Assembly: GCA_040954595.2 (NCBI GenBank)
Contig: CM082576.2
Span: 1,364,001-1,428,000 of the forward strand
DNA: 64,000 bases
Reading direction: 5' to 3'
Source: Balanoglossus misakiensis
Taxonomy: Eukaryota > Hemichordata
Under the pieces are notes generated by a model. It ran no database searches. It worked only from the letters and a program-made list of their open reading frames with translations, and was not told where the DNA came from. Positions 1 through 13,402 of the stretch are shown piece by piece. Made by a program: the position numbers and the translations under genes. The stretch's first letter is position 1. The number at the start of each line of letters is the position of its first letter.

Positions 1-233
1 ACAACAGTTTTCTAGAATAATTGCATTAACAGTGCCTGATAGAAGCACTTTTGAGTTTGTAGAATTTGTAAATACCCGGTAGTCTGAAATCTCAACATCA
101 GATGTGAAGAAGATTACATTATGTGCATATTAAGAAGTGTAATTATTAAAGTTGATTAGCAATTCTCATTGCATTCCACTGAGATCCCAGTTTTCATCGG
201 AGAAGTTCTGGATCAACACCACAACCACGGTTT
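1..233 (-). other. 3' untranslated / flanking DNA of the SMP-C2 gene
   Basis: This stretch lies beyond the stop codon of the minus-strand SMP/C2 gene. No open reading frame or repeat is visible. No minus-strand AATAAA was seen, so the transcript may end outside the window or use a variant signal. Confidence 0.4.
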
Positions 234-3200
234 CTATGATTTCTCCGATTTGAAGCTGTAGAAGGAAAAAAGGAAGACAACGGTGCCATGAAACAAGGTG
301 AGCTCTTCAGAGCCATTTTTAGATTCTTAAGCCCTTGAAGACTAAATTTTAAGCTCTTGTGATCTTAAACCTTGAATTGTTGCTTGTTTTATCAGGCTGT
401 ATACACAAAACTGAAATGTTGGATTTTCATGGCCATGCATTTTGTAATGTCACATTGTCTGCATTGTTCAAAGCAAAACAGTAACTTCATACTCACAGCT
501 TGAATGAGAAAACTCTTTTCAGCTTTGATTTCTTCTTTTTTGGAGTGCTTCCCTGACTACGAGTTGCACCATTTCCTTGCAATGTAGAATCTGATGACGT
601 GTTCGATAATCTGTCTTCACAGTGACTGCTATTCATGACCAGACTGGTAACAGACCTTGGTGATGTTAACAAATCAGATTTAGATTTGTGTTTCCCGACA
701 GAAGTTGGGTTGGAGTTGGATCTTCGTAAACTGTGTGACTTAACTGTACCTTTGTTTTTGCTCTTTGGCAGTTCTTTGCGATGTGAATCATAAGCCCCCT
801 GCATAATAAAATATCACAACTATATATCACCATATGTAATGGACAAACATGATGTGTATGTCTCAGGTTTAATAAATGATGGTAAACATTGATTTCACTG
901 TGAGTTAAAACAACACAACTGAAGGCTGCATAATATTTTGAAAAAAAAATGTGGTAGTGAAACATTGTATTGTATACAGTGGATAGCTTTGCATACTACA
1001 TGCAAATATGGCTGACACCGCACGAGAAAGATTGCTCACCTCACGCATATGAATCTTTCCGTTGTTCTTTCCACCATCTGTAACATCTCTGCTATCATCT
1101 CCCCCCGTTACTTCAAATACTTGATCATCCATGGGTGAAGTTCCACCCTCACTGCCTTCAAATTCCTGTTCAAGAGAATATAGTCTTTCATGATTCAAGA
1201 CAAGTTGGCAAGAAGCAAAATGACAAAGAACACTTGCAAAGACTCTAATAAATTCAAAAGAATCATGCCGCAAATAACAACAAATTTGTAGGCCATTAAT
1301 TGTTTCTGTGTGAAGAGAACTCAAAACTTATGTACCTCCATTATGATCACATTAAAGTTCAACTGAATGGCTCCAGATCTGATTTGTTTCAAATTAAACC
1401 AAGTTGGTCCTGCCTGAAAAAATAACATCACATACAAGATGCTAAGTGTGACAACAGAATAAGGATACACTAATACATGTACAATGGGAAGAACACAGGC
1501 TTGATTATCAATATTGCATTTTTAAGTATTGCTTCAGAGAAATTTACATTCTCATACAATTTTACATGATAGAGTATTTGAGATAATGAAACTACATGTA
1601 TATTACACATGTTGTCAATATACCACAAATCGTCAGGAAAAGAAATCTTCAGTCATTTACTGTCCCTTGGAACCAAGACATTGTCTGATGAGAAAAGACA
1701 GCTCTGATAGAAAAAATGACTTACATGTGAATATTTGTTGATTTCATCCAGTGTGAAACTGATGCAACCAAGAAAATCACGTCTCATGAAAGGATCTCTG
1801 TCCCAGACATACTGAGAGAAAGAAACACAATTGGTGTTGATGTGAAACTAGAATGCTACGACTGTTAAAACTCATCTACTGCAACAGGTACTAACAAAAT
1901 ATCAACAATTACATTCAAAGTATCTTTTAAGCACACAATTTCTCTTGTTCCTGTCTAAAGAAGAATGTTAGAGTCACTTGACAGACAGTGAAAAGCCAAT
2001 TTAATTTTATGACAGCTACAGATTCAAGTGACATGTGGAAGACAAAAACACACTCCACCACTGCCCTCTTGTGTCAAGAAGTGAAGAGACAAGAATTACT
2101 CCACTTACAATATCCAACACATCTCCCTCATTCGGCAACTGAAGTGTAGTACTTTCTTCCCAGACTGGCGATAATGACTTTTTAATTGTAGACGTTTTGA
2201 ACTGCAATGTGTTGCCGATTTTCACTTCACAGTATGGATCACTGTAACCTGACAACAAAATAATATTACAGCTTTTATAAAATCAGAGAGATTGAAGTAA
2301 TTGGGTTCATTAATGGATGTGAATATAAAGAAAGGTCAAAAATGTATAGATTATGATATATATAATTGCAACATACAATGCTAGATTTGTAGGTTAAATT
2401 GTAAATTGAAGGTGACCGCGTACCACTGTTTTCTGAGGGCAATTCTGGTACCATCAAATGAAACATGAAGATATCATTTTTTCTGAAATTTTCCACACGC
2501 TAATCAAGTAACCTTAATTACCCTGTAACTCTCCATTAAGTGGCAAAGTTAATTGTTCTCCTACGTTTGACCCCATTTGTCTTCATCAAACAGTCATTAA
2601 AGCCTGTTTTTAGTTCAATTTACATCATCATTCTCCCAATTGAATCCCGAATTAGATGATGTATGTGTTCTATTGCTTTGTGAATACAATGTAATAAACC
2701 TACCATTTCTGTCTTTAGCAACAAGATCTCGGGCACGTAACACTGTTATTTCTAAGATTCCTTTGCCTACAGAAAAAATCCATAAAAGTGAAAATTACAC
2801 ATTTTGACAATGCAATAGCACAAGGCAGAAATAAAGCACATTGAAACTGGCTGAGACACAAAGAGCACCAAGAATGGCAATTGGTTTTACACTGTTTTCT
2901 ACAAAAATCTACAAAAACATCATTGTGTAAGAAATGCCATATTGACCTTAGAGGGCGCACTGCCATTTTTAGAATTTTTTTTACTGTGCATTCCCAGATC
3001 CTCCCCTAAAAAGTGACTGATTGAAAACGATGGTTTGCTTATTTCTGATGACATCCTTTGTACATCTTATGAAGTAATGTTTACTTACTCATATTCAACA
3101 CAGATGCATTCCTGGTTGGTTTCCCTGACACCAGATTTTTCTGAAATCAAAGTTGAAATAACAAATGACATCAGAGAGTCTGGATATTTATTGAATCCTT

Positions 3201-6200
3201 CCTGGAGGCTATCATTTCGAACTAATTCCTATAATTATATGTCTATCCCAAGACTGCAGATGACAGCAGATGTCAGCTATCCAATTCCAATCAACAAATT
3301 TATCATGATTCTGATTGGCAATTAAGCTGCAGATCGTGCCACAACAAACTTTGAATTTGCATGTCACAAAATAATATAAACGTATGATAGGTACAGCCAT
3401 GAACATATAATTTCACGTCAAAAGCTAATATTGTCAAATTTTTACATATAAATAGAGAAAAACCAAAATTATCCTTACAACTCCAGTCTTCTTTTTGGAT
3501 TTGGGACTCAAAGCGATATCTTCATCACCTTCACTAATCAGCTCTGCATTGGAACGACCAACCTTTTCTATAAATATGCAAAATCAGGAAGTCAATGTGA
3601 ACATAATAAAACCACATTTATAATACAAAATTCTGATCATCATCTTTAGTGCTTGGTTAATTACTTATTATTTCTCAGCGTGTTGTGTTCATTATAATGA
3701 CACATCAATTTCTGTGCAGTGTATGTAAATGAGTTTGAAGTCATCCCTTGCATAACACAATGAGATCACCTTTTTTGCATGTCATGTGTGTGTGCAGATT
3801 TTAAGGGAAAATAAAGAAATGCTATAAAAATAGATATTTTCCCCACTTTCCCCATGAAATTGTTTAGAAACTGAGTTTGTGTTGCGGGCAGGTAGGTATT
3901 AAAATTTGGCTATGTTAAATAAATCATTTCACTAAAATGTACCTAGTGTTGACGATACATTACTTATAAGTTATAGGGGCACATTTTCTCACTTGTAATA
4001 CTATTTTGTTATGTTTAGTCTTTCTGACAAATTATTTATGTTTTTCTGCTCTGCTCTCTCAAATCTGCTCAGTGACAATTTATAATTCAACTCACACTGT
4101 GGATGTGACGATAACAAGGCAGAGTTGATCTGTGACAATGGGTGATTCAGCATTGTTCAGAGAGAGTAAATATCAATAGCGTCTCAAAGGACACTAAAAA
4201 TAACCCAAATAATGTCCAAAATGGCAACTTTAGCCATTTATAGCTGGTCCTACTTACCAGACTGTGCAACGGATGGAACAGGTCTGAATATGACAGAGAC
4301 ACACAATGATCCTAACTTGTTACCCAGGACAGGAGCACCAAGCAAACCATAGCCAAGCGCTAAATCCTTACGAAGCACACCACTACTACCCTGTAATACC
4401 ATGCAGATACAATTACCATGCAGACACTGGTAATCATTGTGAAGAAACAAATCCCATTACATGGTCTTGTACATTTTAGTACCACGGAAATCAGACAAGT
4501 CCCTGTTCAGCAATAAACCCTATCAGAGGGAAAAGATTTCAATTCCTATGAAACCAATGATTATCTTACAGAGGCCAATGAGAAAAATAATTTCTAAGAG
4601 ATTTAAATTTCTTCTAGACATGCAATGTACCTTATTAAGAGAGAAATTACAGGAGCCCAAGAAGTCATTGTCAGTAATCTTACGACCATCCCAATCATAA
4701 ACCAAGAATGATATTGCTGTGGTTGTGTAGTCTGCCACAAAGAACTCCATGCTGGATTCCCATTTAGGATTCAATGTCTGACAGATGTAATGTGTCGTCT
4801 TCACCTAAAGATTACAAGGCATTCATTTTAACAGAAATGTTACAAGAAGAAAGTTAGTACATGTAATATTGATCAAGATGGCTAGATACGGTTGTTAATA
4901 CAGAACTCATAATAAAGTGAAACTTCAGTCACGTATGTACCAAATTGTTCTGCATGAACTATTACACGACATCAATAAATCAGTAAATGAAGTGAGAAAT
5001 TGTTATTAAGGTAGATGCAACTGAGTAAAAACGTACATGGCAAATAACCATGGCAACGATACTACCTTTTGTCTATTGTTGAAGACAATGACATAAGGAT
5101 CCGATTTTCCTGTTCTGTCCATAGCAAGGAGATTACTGCCGCTGTGCACACAAACGTACATCACCCCTGCAACTTGGTTGTTGGATACAGGAGGCAGTTC
5201 ACCATTGGTATCTAAATTGATGGTTGGCAGAGGGGTGTACTCCATTGATACAGACAGCTTGGTCTGCTTCTTTTGAAGGGTTGTTTCTATTCTGGAAACA
5301 TTTAATATTATGGAGCATATTTTAAAAATTACTTCAAATCAACATCCATATAAAATGTATATGGCAACCAGTTTATGGCCCTGAAATGTCACCCTTGGAC
5401 ATATACAGTAGAGGGCTAAGGTTGAGCCTTTCTGTTGTACAACCTTGTTCACATATCAGGGCCATATTACCATTCCTTTACACGACAATATTTTAAGACA
5501 TTTTCAAGATGGGAGAACTGCATCTCAATAACTTTATTCCTTACTTAAACCATGGTTACAAGAAAAGGATTGAGAATTAGAACCATGCTAAAAACTGAAT
5601 CCATCAAAATACTCACACATTGTTGCTGTCCAAATTGAGCTCATTCAGATTCATTTCGAATTGAGTCAACGTGTATGAAGTCAGCAGACGACGACCTTTC
5701 ACCTTCACATAGACCTGAAATTTTGTATGGTCAGAATTAGAAGTAAAAGATACAAGAACCATGTACTGCATTTCACTAAAACTGTACTGAACACATAACA
5801 GCCCCTTCACATACATTATAAAACTAGAAACTGTCTATTTTTAATGAGTTCTTATATAGGACCTATTCACAAGTATGTGCTCAAGGTGCTTTAGAATTAG
5901 CACCCCCAGTCACTGGACTGAATTTAATTCCACTCAATTCCTTGGAGAAGAAATAACAGCTCACATGTGCAGCTAAGCAATGGAGCGGAGCTAAATACAC
6001 ACATTACCCTACCAGGCTGAGGTACCGATTATTACTCCTGGGTGGGGAGAAGCAATGAGAGTAAAAGTGCCTTTCTGAAGGACACAACACTACAGTCATG
6101 CCGGGACTCAAACCCACAATCCTCTGATTAGGAGTCTTGCTGTACCACAGTCGATACAGAACACTAATCAGTCTCCTACACGCATCCACTGTTTTTTCAT

Positions 6201-9200
6201 AAATTTTAGTGAATATTTTATCACATGCATGAGCTGCAGAAATATGAGTAAATTGTGATCCCAAAATAAAAACCATGTTTCCCCTGCTTTCTGCATCAAC
6301 AGGAACACCAAATTACACAAGGAAATTGAACAGCATTATTGGAAAGATAGAAAATACTGTAGTTCTGTACTTCATATCAGAACTGGTCAGGATTGCTTTT
6401 TTATACTGATCCTAATATCTTAATACAAGAATCCAGCAGACTTTATTGATAGCCTCACACAGTCTCAATACACTTGTAAAACCACTGATGATTATTTCCA
6501 TCAAGAAGGCATGGATCTGCGACTATATTATACGCATCACTGGAGGTTCACTTCAATAGAGATGGATTTGATGAGGTTACCTTATCACTTGCTAAGTCAT
6601 CAATCAGGAATGAGCATGTATCTGACCAATTGGCTAAGGGAGAAACTTGAGATGTCTGCTTTTTCTGCTCGTTGACTTGAAGCACACACCACCTGTAGTC
6701 ATCCTGCAGCACTGCAAAGCAACACATATACAGCAAAATAAACATTCATGAAATCCACTGTGTTGTTCTGTAATACTGGTCACCTAAAAGTCTGTTTCTC
6801 TTTTCTGAATTATGCACTTGCAAAGAAATGAGACACCCCTAAATCTAGCCAGTACACTTAATATACACATGCAGTGTTTAATAACTTCAGGGTTTTCGTT
6901 CCTTCACACTGAGTGAATTCCTACACATCAAATATGTATGTATGTTTGCAATAAGACAGCTTTTTTATGGATTGACACAATTTTTGAACAATCACGTCAG
7001 AAAAGTTGTGACTATTAACCTTTGTGATGTGTTGGAATCTACGATTGAGAGTATCAAATACTAGCTTTGATGTATTTTTTCCTCAAATGTGTCATACGGT
7101 ACAATCATGAAAATCATTCAACTTAATCAAAAAGGAAATTCAGCATGTTGATTCAGGATTATGTTGGTCAGATTTTGCAGTTTCTGACTACATTTTCACA
7201 ATATGTTATATATATTCATTGTGTACACTCACTTGCTAGCTTGCTCTGCATATTTCCACTCACAGTTACTGTAAGTACTCCATTAGCAGTCCACTTTCTC
7301 TTGGCTATCTCAGGTTCAAATCCTGCCTCTGGAACAATATTGATGTCCAATTTACCAGGATCAACCAGTTCTATTGATAGGACAAGTCTCACTATGTAAC
7401 TCAGCAGAATAACATAAAACAAATGAATTCAGCAAGAAAAACACCATGTGGCAGAAGACACTGTTTAATGAGTTGAAACATTTTTGTCCTACTTTAATTC
7501 ACAGAGGTGTTATCAATGGATGCAGGGAGGAAATTAGAGCAAAATCAGCTTCGGTTCAGTTGTTTCGAACAACACTTCAACAAAACTGAGGCCACATTTC
7601 AAAACATGCATGCAACCCTGTAATCAACAGATATTCAAAATAATCACTTTTCTACATCCATGACACTAGCAACGGTACAAAAAGAAATGAGTCACATTTC
7701 ATAATTACTCAAAATATAATTGAAAAAAGCAATATGTATTCTGCTGAATTATGATTTTGTTTTGGGTGCCACATTATTCCTATCATCATTTTTGACAACA
7801 GAGTGAATATTCATAGATCCATCTTTTACATAAAAAATTAGAAAGCTATCTAAAAATGTTTAATTTAAAAAAAAAGAAACTACTTGTAAGAGCATAGGAC
7901 TCCAAGTTTCCAAACTTCCTTGAATGCAAACTGTTGTTGAAATAACAGAAATATGCAGGTATTTCAAAATCTACAATGTAAAATAGACTTGAGGGTTTTG
8001 TGTCTGTACAGAGGCCCACCTGCCTTTTGCATTTCATAAATGGACTGTGATCACATTCACAATATCCTCGATCATGCCAGATAGATTTCTCCCCAGAACA
8101 GAACAGCCATTATGAATTCAGTAGACGACACTGAATATGCTGAGATGACTATTTGGAGCATGACTATAAATTATACATGAAGTGAGACAACATGGAGTCT
8201 ATCCCTTGAGAACTCCATGAAACACAAACTACTTGTTCTTTCTCATCTGGATTATTTCAGGACAATTACCCTGGCAATCTTCAAGAAAAAAACTGCATTC
8301 GGACAACTTTTTGTGACCATCATAACCACTTTAAGTGTGTGAAAGTTATGCATAATTTCTCAGATACTGTGCACAGTAAAATCAGCCTAAACCCCCATAC
8401 CATATCGGCTGACAAATTTTTATACATTGTAGAGATGATTGATAATGCACAGAGGTTCTTTTGATATGCAAGACAGTCCTATGAGATGAGATGAAAAAAG
8501 GTGGTCATTGTAGACAGGATTCTAACTTTCGGCAGAATTAAGTTTTGATGGGTTTGATGCTTCTATAGTGAAATTTGTGGAGTAATGTTACCTACCTGTA
8601 GTCAGGGTTTCCATTATCAATGAATGTATCCATCCTTTGAGAATAGGAATTTCCATGAGTTGAACAGCTTTCAGAACACAAACTGAAAACCACACTTCTG
8701 GCCTGAAAAGGACAAATCAAAAGTTTGGAGTTATGCACAGTGATAGGGGCAATCTTTGCAACATCAGCCAACAAGGTAAAGAATACCCACCAATAAATGC
8801 ATACAATTTTGATTTTAAACAGAAATCTGAGGACTCATATGACATGTATTAATGTATAAATGCCTTTGATAGGAAAGAATGGAATTAAAGTGATATGTAA
8901 TCAATATGTGCACGTCACTTTTATGTGTTATCACTAAAAACATGTATGGGTTCTGATAATGTAATATGGCACCATAACCGGCCTGGGAGAATTTTTGGCA
9001 ATCTGAACTGCACTGGGAATCTTACTGATGCGGTCCCAGATAGCATTTTTGGAACTTGTACATACAAGAACTGGCTAAATTTTGACTGTCTTCCTGCATT
9101 TAACATGACTGAAGTGCTGTTGAAGATAAAATCTACCTCATACAGATTATCTGCCAAAACCAAATGTTTCTTTTCTGCTACCATCACTTGACCTAGCTCA

Positions 9201-12200
9201 TCAGTTTCAATGTTTCCATGGGTATGTAAGAGAGTCATACAAAATTAAAACTATTCTGGGAATCTGTTGTTCCCAACAACAACTCATGTTTTTTTTCTGA
9301 AATACCACTAAAATTCCTATTGCAAGCAATGGCTACATTTCTGAAGTAATGAATAAGTGGGGCAAAAAAAAAACATTATTTATATCAAGACTGTCAGAAA
9401 GATAAAAGTGACATGATCAAATACATGTTTTCATTGCATACTTACTTTTCTAGAAAAGATAACGAAGCCTTGGTGATGTGTGGAAATGCACTTTCTGAAT
9501 TCATGTGTAAGATCACTTGAGCTTTACCTGTCACATTCAGATTTTGAACCGCAAAGTCAACACTCATGCCCATCCTATGAAAAAAAAAATTCACATACAA
9601 TGTATTAATATTGTGAGTTTTTGGGGGGCTTTGTTTGAGGGTTGAAGACAAATCCATCTGCACACTATACCAATTGCTCTTGTGTTATAAGAGGGTTATG
9701 AAATAGGACTTGAAACAGGAAATGAAAGAGTTTATACAATAGAGCACAGAATTGAATTCCTAGAATTATCGGATAAGTACTTTTCCATCATGGTGATGAA
9801 ACATACTTGACATGATGACACTACAGTGTTGTTCATGAAAAAAGGTTTTCTGTTCAACCAAAGGTCAATAAAGTGCATATAACAACAGTGTTTGACAGGT
9901 GTCAGAATAATCAAGTCTGGCCTCTGCTTGTAGCCCATATACGGTACTAGGATCTTCTGTGCGTGGCAGTTAAAACTATCCAGCATATTGTATAACAACT
10001 CTTTTTTTAGCACAGTCTAACTGCAACAATATTGACCACTATTGATTTTGTTATTCTCTGGAATCACCATATTTTTTATGGCTTCATCTTGGCTTGCTGA
10101 AGACAGACAACAGAGTGGAAATCATTACATTCTGTACAACATCCATGCATGGATTCACTTGAACATTTTTAACCTTCTCTGACATTTGTAGGTGTGACAT
10201 CTGCTTTTGGATGTCGAGTTGACCACGTTGCGAAATGTGAATGATCATGATGATAGGGAAGTGAGGGAAGTGAAGTGACAGTGTACATAAACACAATATT
10301 TCACAGAGCAAGTGTTTCGGGGCTGAATGAAGGAAAATGTTCGGGATTTGGCAGACAGGAAGGAATCATGTCTAACATAAATGTCGCAACACTGGAATTT
10401 TTAAGAAGATAAACTGTCCCTAAAAAGCATATTTTATTTTTTTTCAAATTAGGGATCTTAAAATTCTTCTTTCTCATTTATGGCAGCTCTAAAATCACGA
10501 TACACCAGAGATAAGAATAAATTACATTTGACAGATACACTGGATAAATTTATGTGACACAGATATGTGACAAAGGTTATAGAAAAGCCAAGAATGCAAA
10601 TTTTATAGATTTGTGCTCCAGGCTCCTACTATTTACAAAGAAGCTGAATCATGCGAATTAATCCCAAGATTATAATGCAATATTCATTCCTTCAATTTTC
10701 TCAAATGCTTTCAAAATATTTTTTTAGATAACAAGTCTAGCAGACATCATCTGAGATGATAGAACAACCTGTGTGGATGGACTATGAGAAAAAGACAAGT
10801 ATACGTTATTGTTCAGCATGCATTTGATTCTCAAATAATCAACAATTACTAGATATGTGCGAACAACTTACAGCTTTGCACCCAGTCTTGTACGGAACAC
10901 CATTTTAAACTCTGGAGAATAAAGTCCTACATCTCCTTCAAAGACCAGTTGATAGCTGGTGATTTCTTGGCCAAATCCTTGTGGTGGTTGTAAAACACTT
11001 TCAGGAGTGACAGGAAAGGCATGGATGCGATCAATCACTTCATATACCCTCAGGAACTTCACATATGGTGTGCGACTCCCGATGTGGAAACTTTGCAGCT
11101 CAATACTATCTGTGAATGAACAACAAATGAACAGCAATTTACTTTATACCAGTAAATCAAAAGTTTGATTTATTTTCTATAGAATATTCTTACAAGGTAC
11201 ACATGTAAACAAATCATGGTTTTATAGCGAGAACATAAATTTACCACAAAATTGAAGAGAAGAGCAATAAACTTATCCCTTGAGTCTAATGAAACCAAAC
11301 TGTTTATGTAGAACTATTATACTATTTATAGCATATGAAGTGTGTCATTCAGGCTTTTACAAGTAGCATACCACCATCAGGAAATGTGTGTGAGAGTCCA
11401 GACCTTCAAACTAAAATTACCTACAAATACCTGTCAGACAATCCAATTGGAACAATTAGCATTTGGGGGCAATCTATCTTATTCTTTAGTATCAAAAGAA
11501 GTCATTTTGCCTATAGCCCTCCCCTATCCAGGCCACTGGCTGTTGTTTTATAAAAGTGATGGATCTGTGTGCAATATGTTCCAGGCAAGCTATTGAAAAA
11601 CCATAGCCCGGACACTTTATGCAAGCGAACAAAACTCCTGCAACCTTTTGTTGTGTTTCTATTCTATATAATAATAACTAGGATTCATTAACCAGGCTGT
11701 GGAATTTCATGCATAGCAGGTTATGAGAAACAAATCTTTAGCTAAATACCATAGCTGGGTCAGTCTGCCCTCCCAAGTAACCCTTGTAGATTTTGGGAGG
11801 GAGTGTGCCACCCTTGCCACAGATATCACAATTGCACAATTTCAATATTTCTGACCCAATTCTAGTCATGTACAAAACTAATGCGTAACATCACCTGATT
11901 GCAGACAGACCAGAACCTAACCCTCTTAAAAAGCTTCAGAAATAAATAATGCACAGTGATCATAAGTCTTCTCCATGTTTATAGCTCCTATGTGACACAT
12001 GAATCAAAATGTCATAAGTACGAAATGCTAGTGATAATTTACTGCTTTTTGACATATCTTCGCTCCATGTCCATCGGAATGACCTTGGCATTCTTATACT
12101 TGAATCATTGCAGATCCAAGGTCACAAGATCACCTTGATATTCATCACGAATTTCAATATCACCTTGATGACATTATCAGTGAAACATGGGGCAAAATCA

Positions 12201-13377
12201 TCTGGCAGTACATGTAAGTTATTCAATTATGAATGAGATAGAGAGAGCTTTCTAGTAGATTCACTATGGTCCATGGTGCATGCCAAATGCAGATCTGTTC
12301 ATTTAGAATCATTGTATTCCAGCAGAGAACAAATTATGTTAATTAAAGAACCTGAATTTTTATTCCTATTCCTCAGAAGAAATGAAACTTAAAATAATAA
12401 AGTTGACATTATGTTTCATCCATGCAGCTTACCTACAAAACTTGGCTTGGCTTTGAGTAAAACTGGGTTGAGCTCTTTCTTAAGATGCTTGAAAATAGAG
12501 TCATGGCTGAACAGCCACCTGTTAAAAGAAAATAAGTATAACCATAAATCATCAATACCTCAATTCTTACAATGTCTTCATACTCGCATTCATTCAGGGT
12601 CAGGATTTTTTTCAAGAATGTTACTAAAATAAAATGTGACCTAATATCTCATCTCCATCATGATTCTGATATGTGCACTTAGATACTGTAAAACGGGAAA
12701 ATTCACAGAATAGGTACTTTGTGTTCAATTATCTGAAGTTGCATTTGTTTTTGACTGCAGAATTTCATGGCATACTTGATAATAGATGGTGCATGCATTG
12801 TAAATCTCCCATTCTTGTGCATAATCCGAATCTATTCACTAAAATGAACAGATCCCTAAATGTCAGGGTTGCCATAAAATGAACTGAAAATAGGTCAATT
12901 TACTGGATTGAATGGCCATCACAAAACTGTTAAGGCTAATTATATTAAATTATATTATAATTATGGGTAAAATTATTCATCAAAATTATTTTGAAGTCCG
13001 CATAACTGCAAAGAATTGTAGCTGATGAGATTAAACACTTACCATCTATTGATGATGAAATTCAACCACTCGGCTGTTTCTGATTGGCGGAGAGCTCTCT
13101 GCTGATGAACACGTATTGTCTCCACGGTAACAGATTCATTCACAATCTTCAGCATCTGTGCCTTCCATATAACAAACATGACAACCACTAGTCCAACAAC
13201 GCTGAAGAAAGAATGACCCCAGACACCAAACAACCAAGCCAGGCAAACAAGAATGGCATTGAAGCTGTAGGCTGGCAACAGACGATAGAATGATACAGAT
13301 GTGTAATCACATTCGCCTGATGCAATATCTGATCTGTTGCCTCCATGATAACGACCAGGAATTGTTTTTGCAGACAT
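234..13377 (-). CDS. Tricalbin/extended-synaptotagmin-like SMP and C2 domain lipid-transfer protein, 20 exons, 917 aa
   Basis: Members of this family tether the endoplasmic reticulum to the plasma membrane and move lipids through an SMP domain. The exons, 5' to 3' on the minus strand, are 13377-13043, 12518-12433, 11109-10872, 9574-9446, 8702-8596, 7370-7233, 6711-6581, 5714-5617, 5291-5066, 4804-4631, 4390-4258, 3567-3479, 3140-3089, 2766-2704, 2248-2109, 1811-1725, 1413-1336, 1165-1040, 798-497 and 255-234. All have GT/AG borders and matching phases (2754 nt in total). Residues about 32-72 form a hydrophobic hairpin (AILVCLAWLF, then VVGLVVVMFVIW), as in E-Syts. The SMP region runs from about 98 (SETAEWLN) to about 300. 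A degenerate C2 follows at about 320-420. Two further C2 domains at about 460-555 and 645-745 keep the calcium-site aspartates (DRTGKSDPY, YDWDGRKITDND, KDRNGYSDPY, VWDRDP). The C-terminus is polybasic (KKKKSKLKR). SMP wording such as PSFVDSIELQSFHIGS is closer to tricalbins than to vertebrate ESYT1-3, so no symbol is given. Confidence 0.88.
5841..6175 (-). mobile_element. tRNA-derived SINE in an intron of the SMP-C2 gene
   Basis: On the minus strand this reads as a classic tRNA-headed SINE. A box-B-like core (GGTTTGAGTCCCGG, complement of 6101-6114) follows a tRNA-like stretch containing AGCAAGACTCCTAATCAGAG. Next comes a conserved body (TGTCCTTCAGAAAGGCAC, then CTCCCCACCCAGGAGTA and GGTACC). 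The tail ends with GAGCACATACTTGTGAATAG and CCTATATAAGAACTCATTA. The body resembles SINE families I know from marine invertebrate deuterostomes and molluscs. It lies between exons 7 and 8 of the host gene, in antisense to nothing and in the same sense as the gene. The outer limits are approximate; no target-site duplication was confirmed. Confidence 0.75.
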
Positions 13378-13384
13378 GTTGATT

Positions 13385-13402
13385 TTAGACTTCCTTCACC
13401 AT
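13385..13402 (-). promoter_or_regulatory. Upstream ORF (MVKEV) just before the SMP-C2 start codon
   Basis: On the minus strand an ATG in strong context (GCCATGG) opens a five-codon ORF that stops at 13385-13387. That is seven bases before the main ATG at 13377-13375. An acceptor-like TTTAATATAACAG immediately precedes it, so the uORF is probably in the same exon as the main start. It could reduce main-ORF initiation or lead to reinitiation. Confidence 0.5.

Noticed and set aside
6004-6276. 90-codon minus-strand frame
   Set aside because: It is read through the SINE and is not conserved coding sequence.
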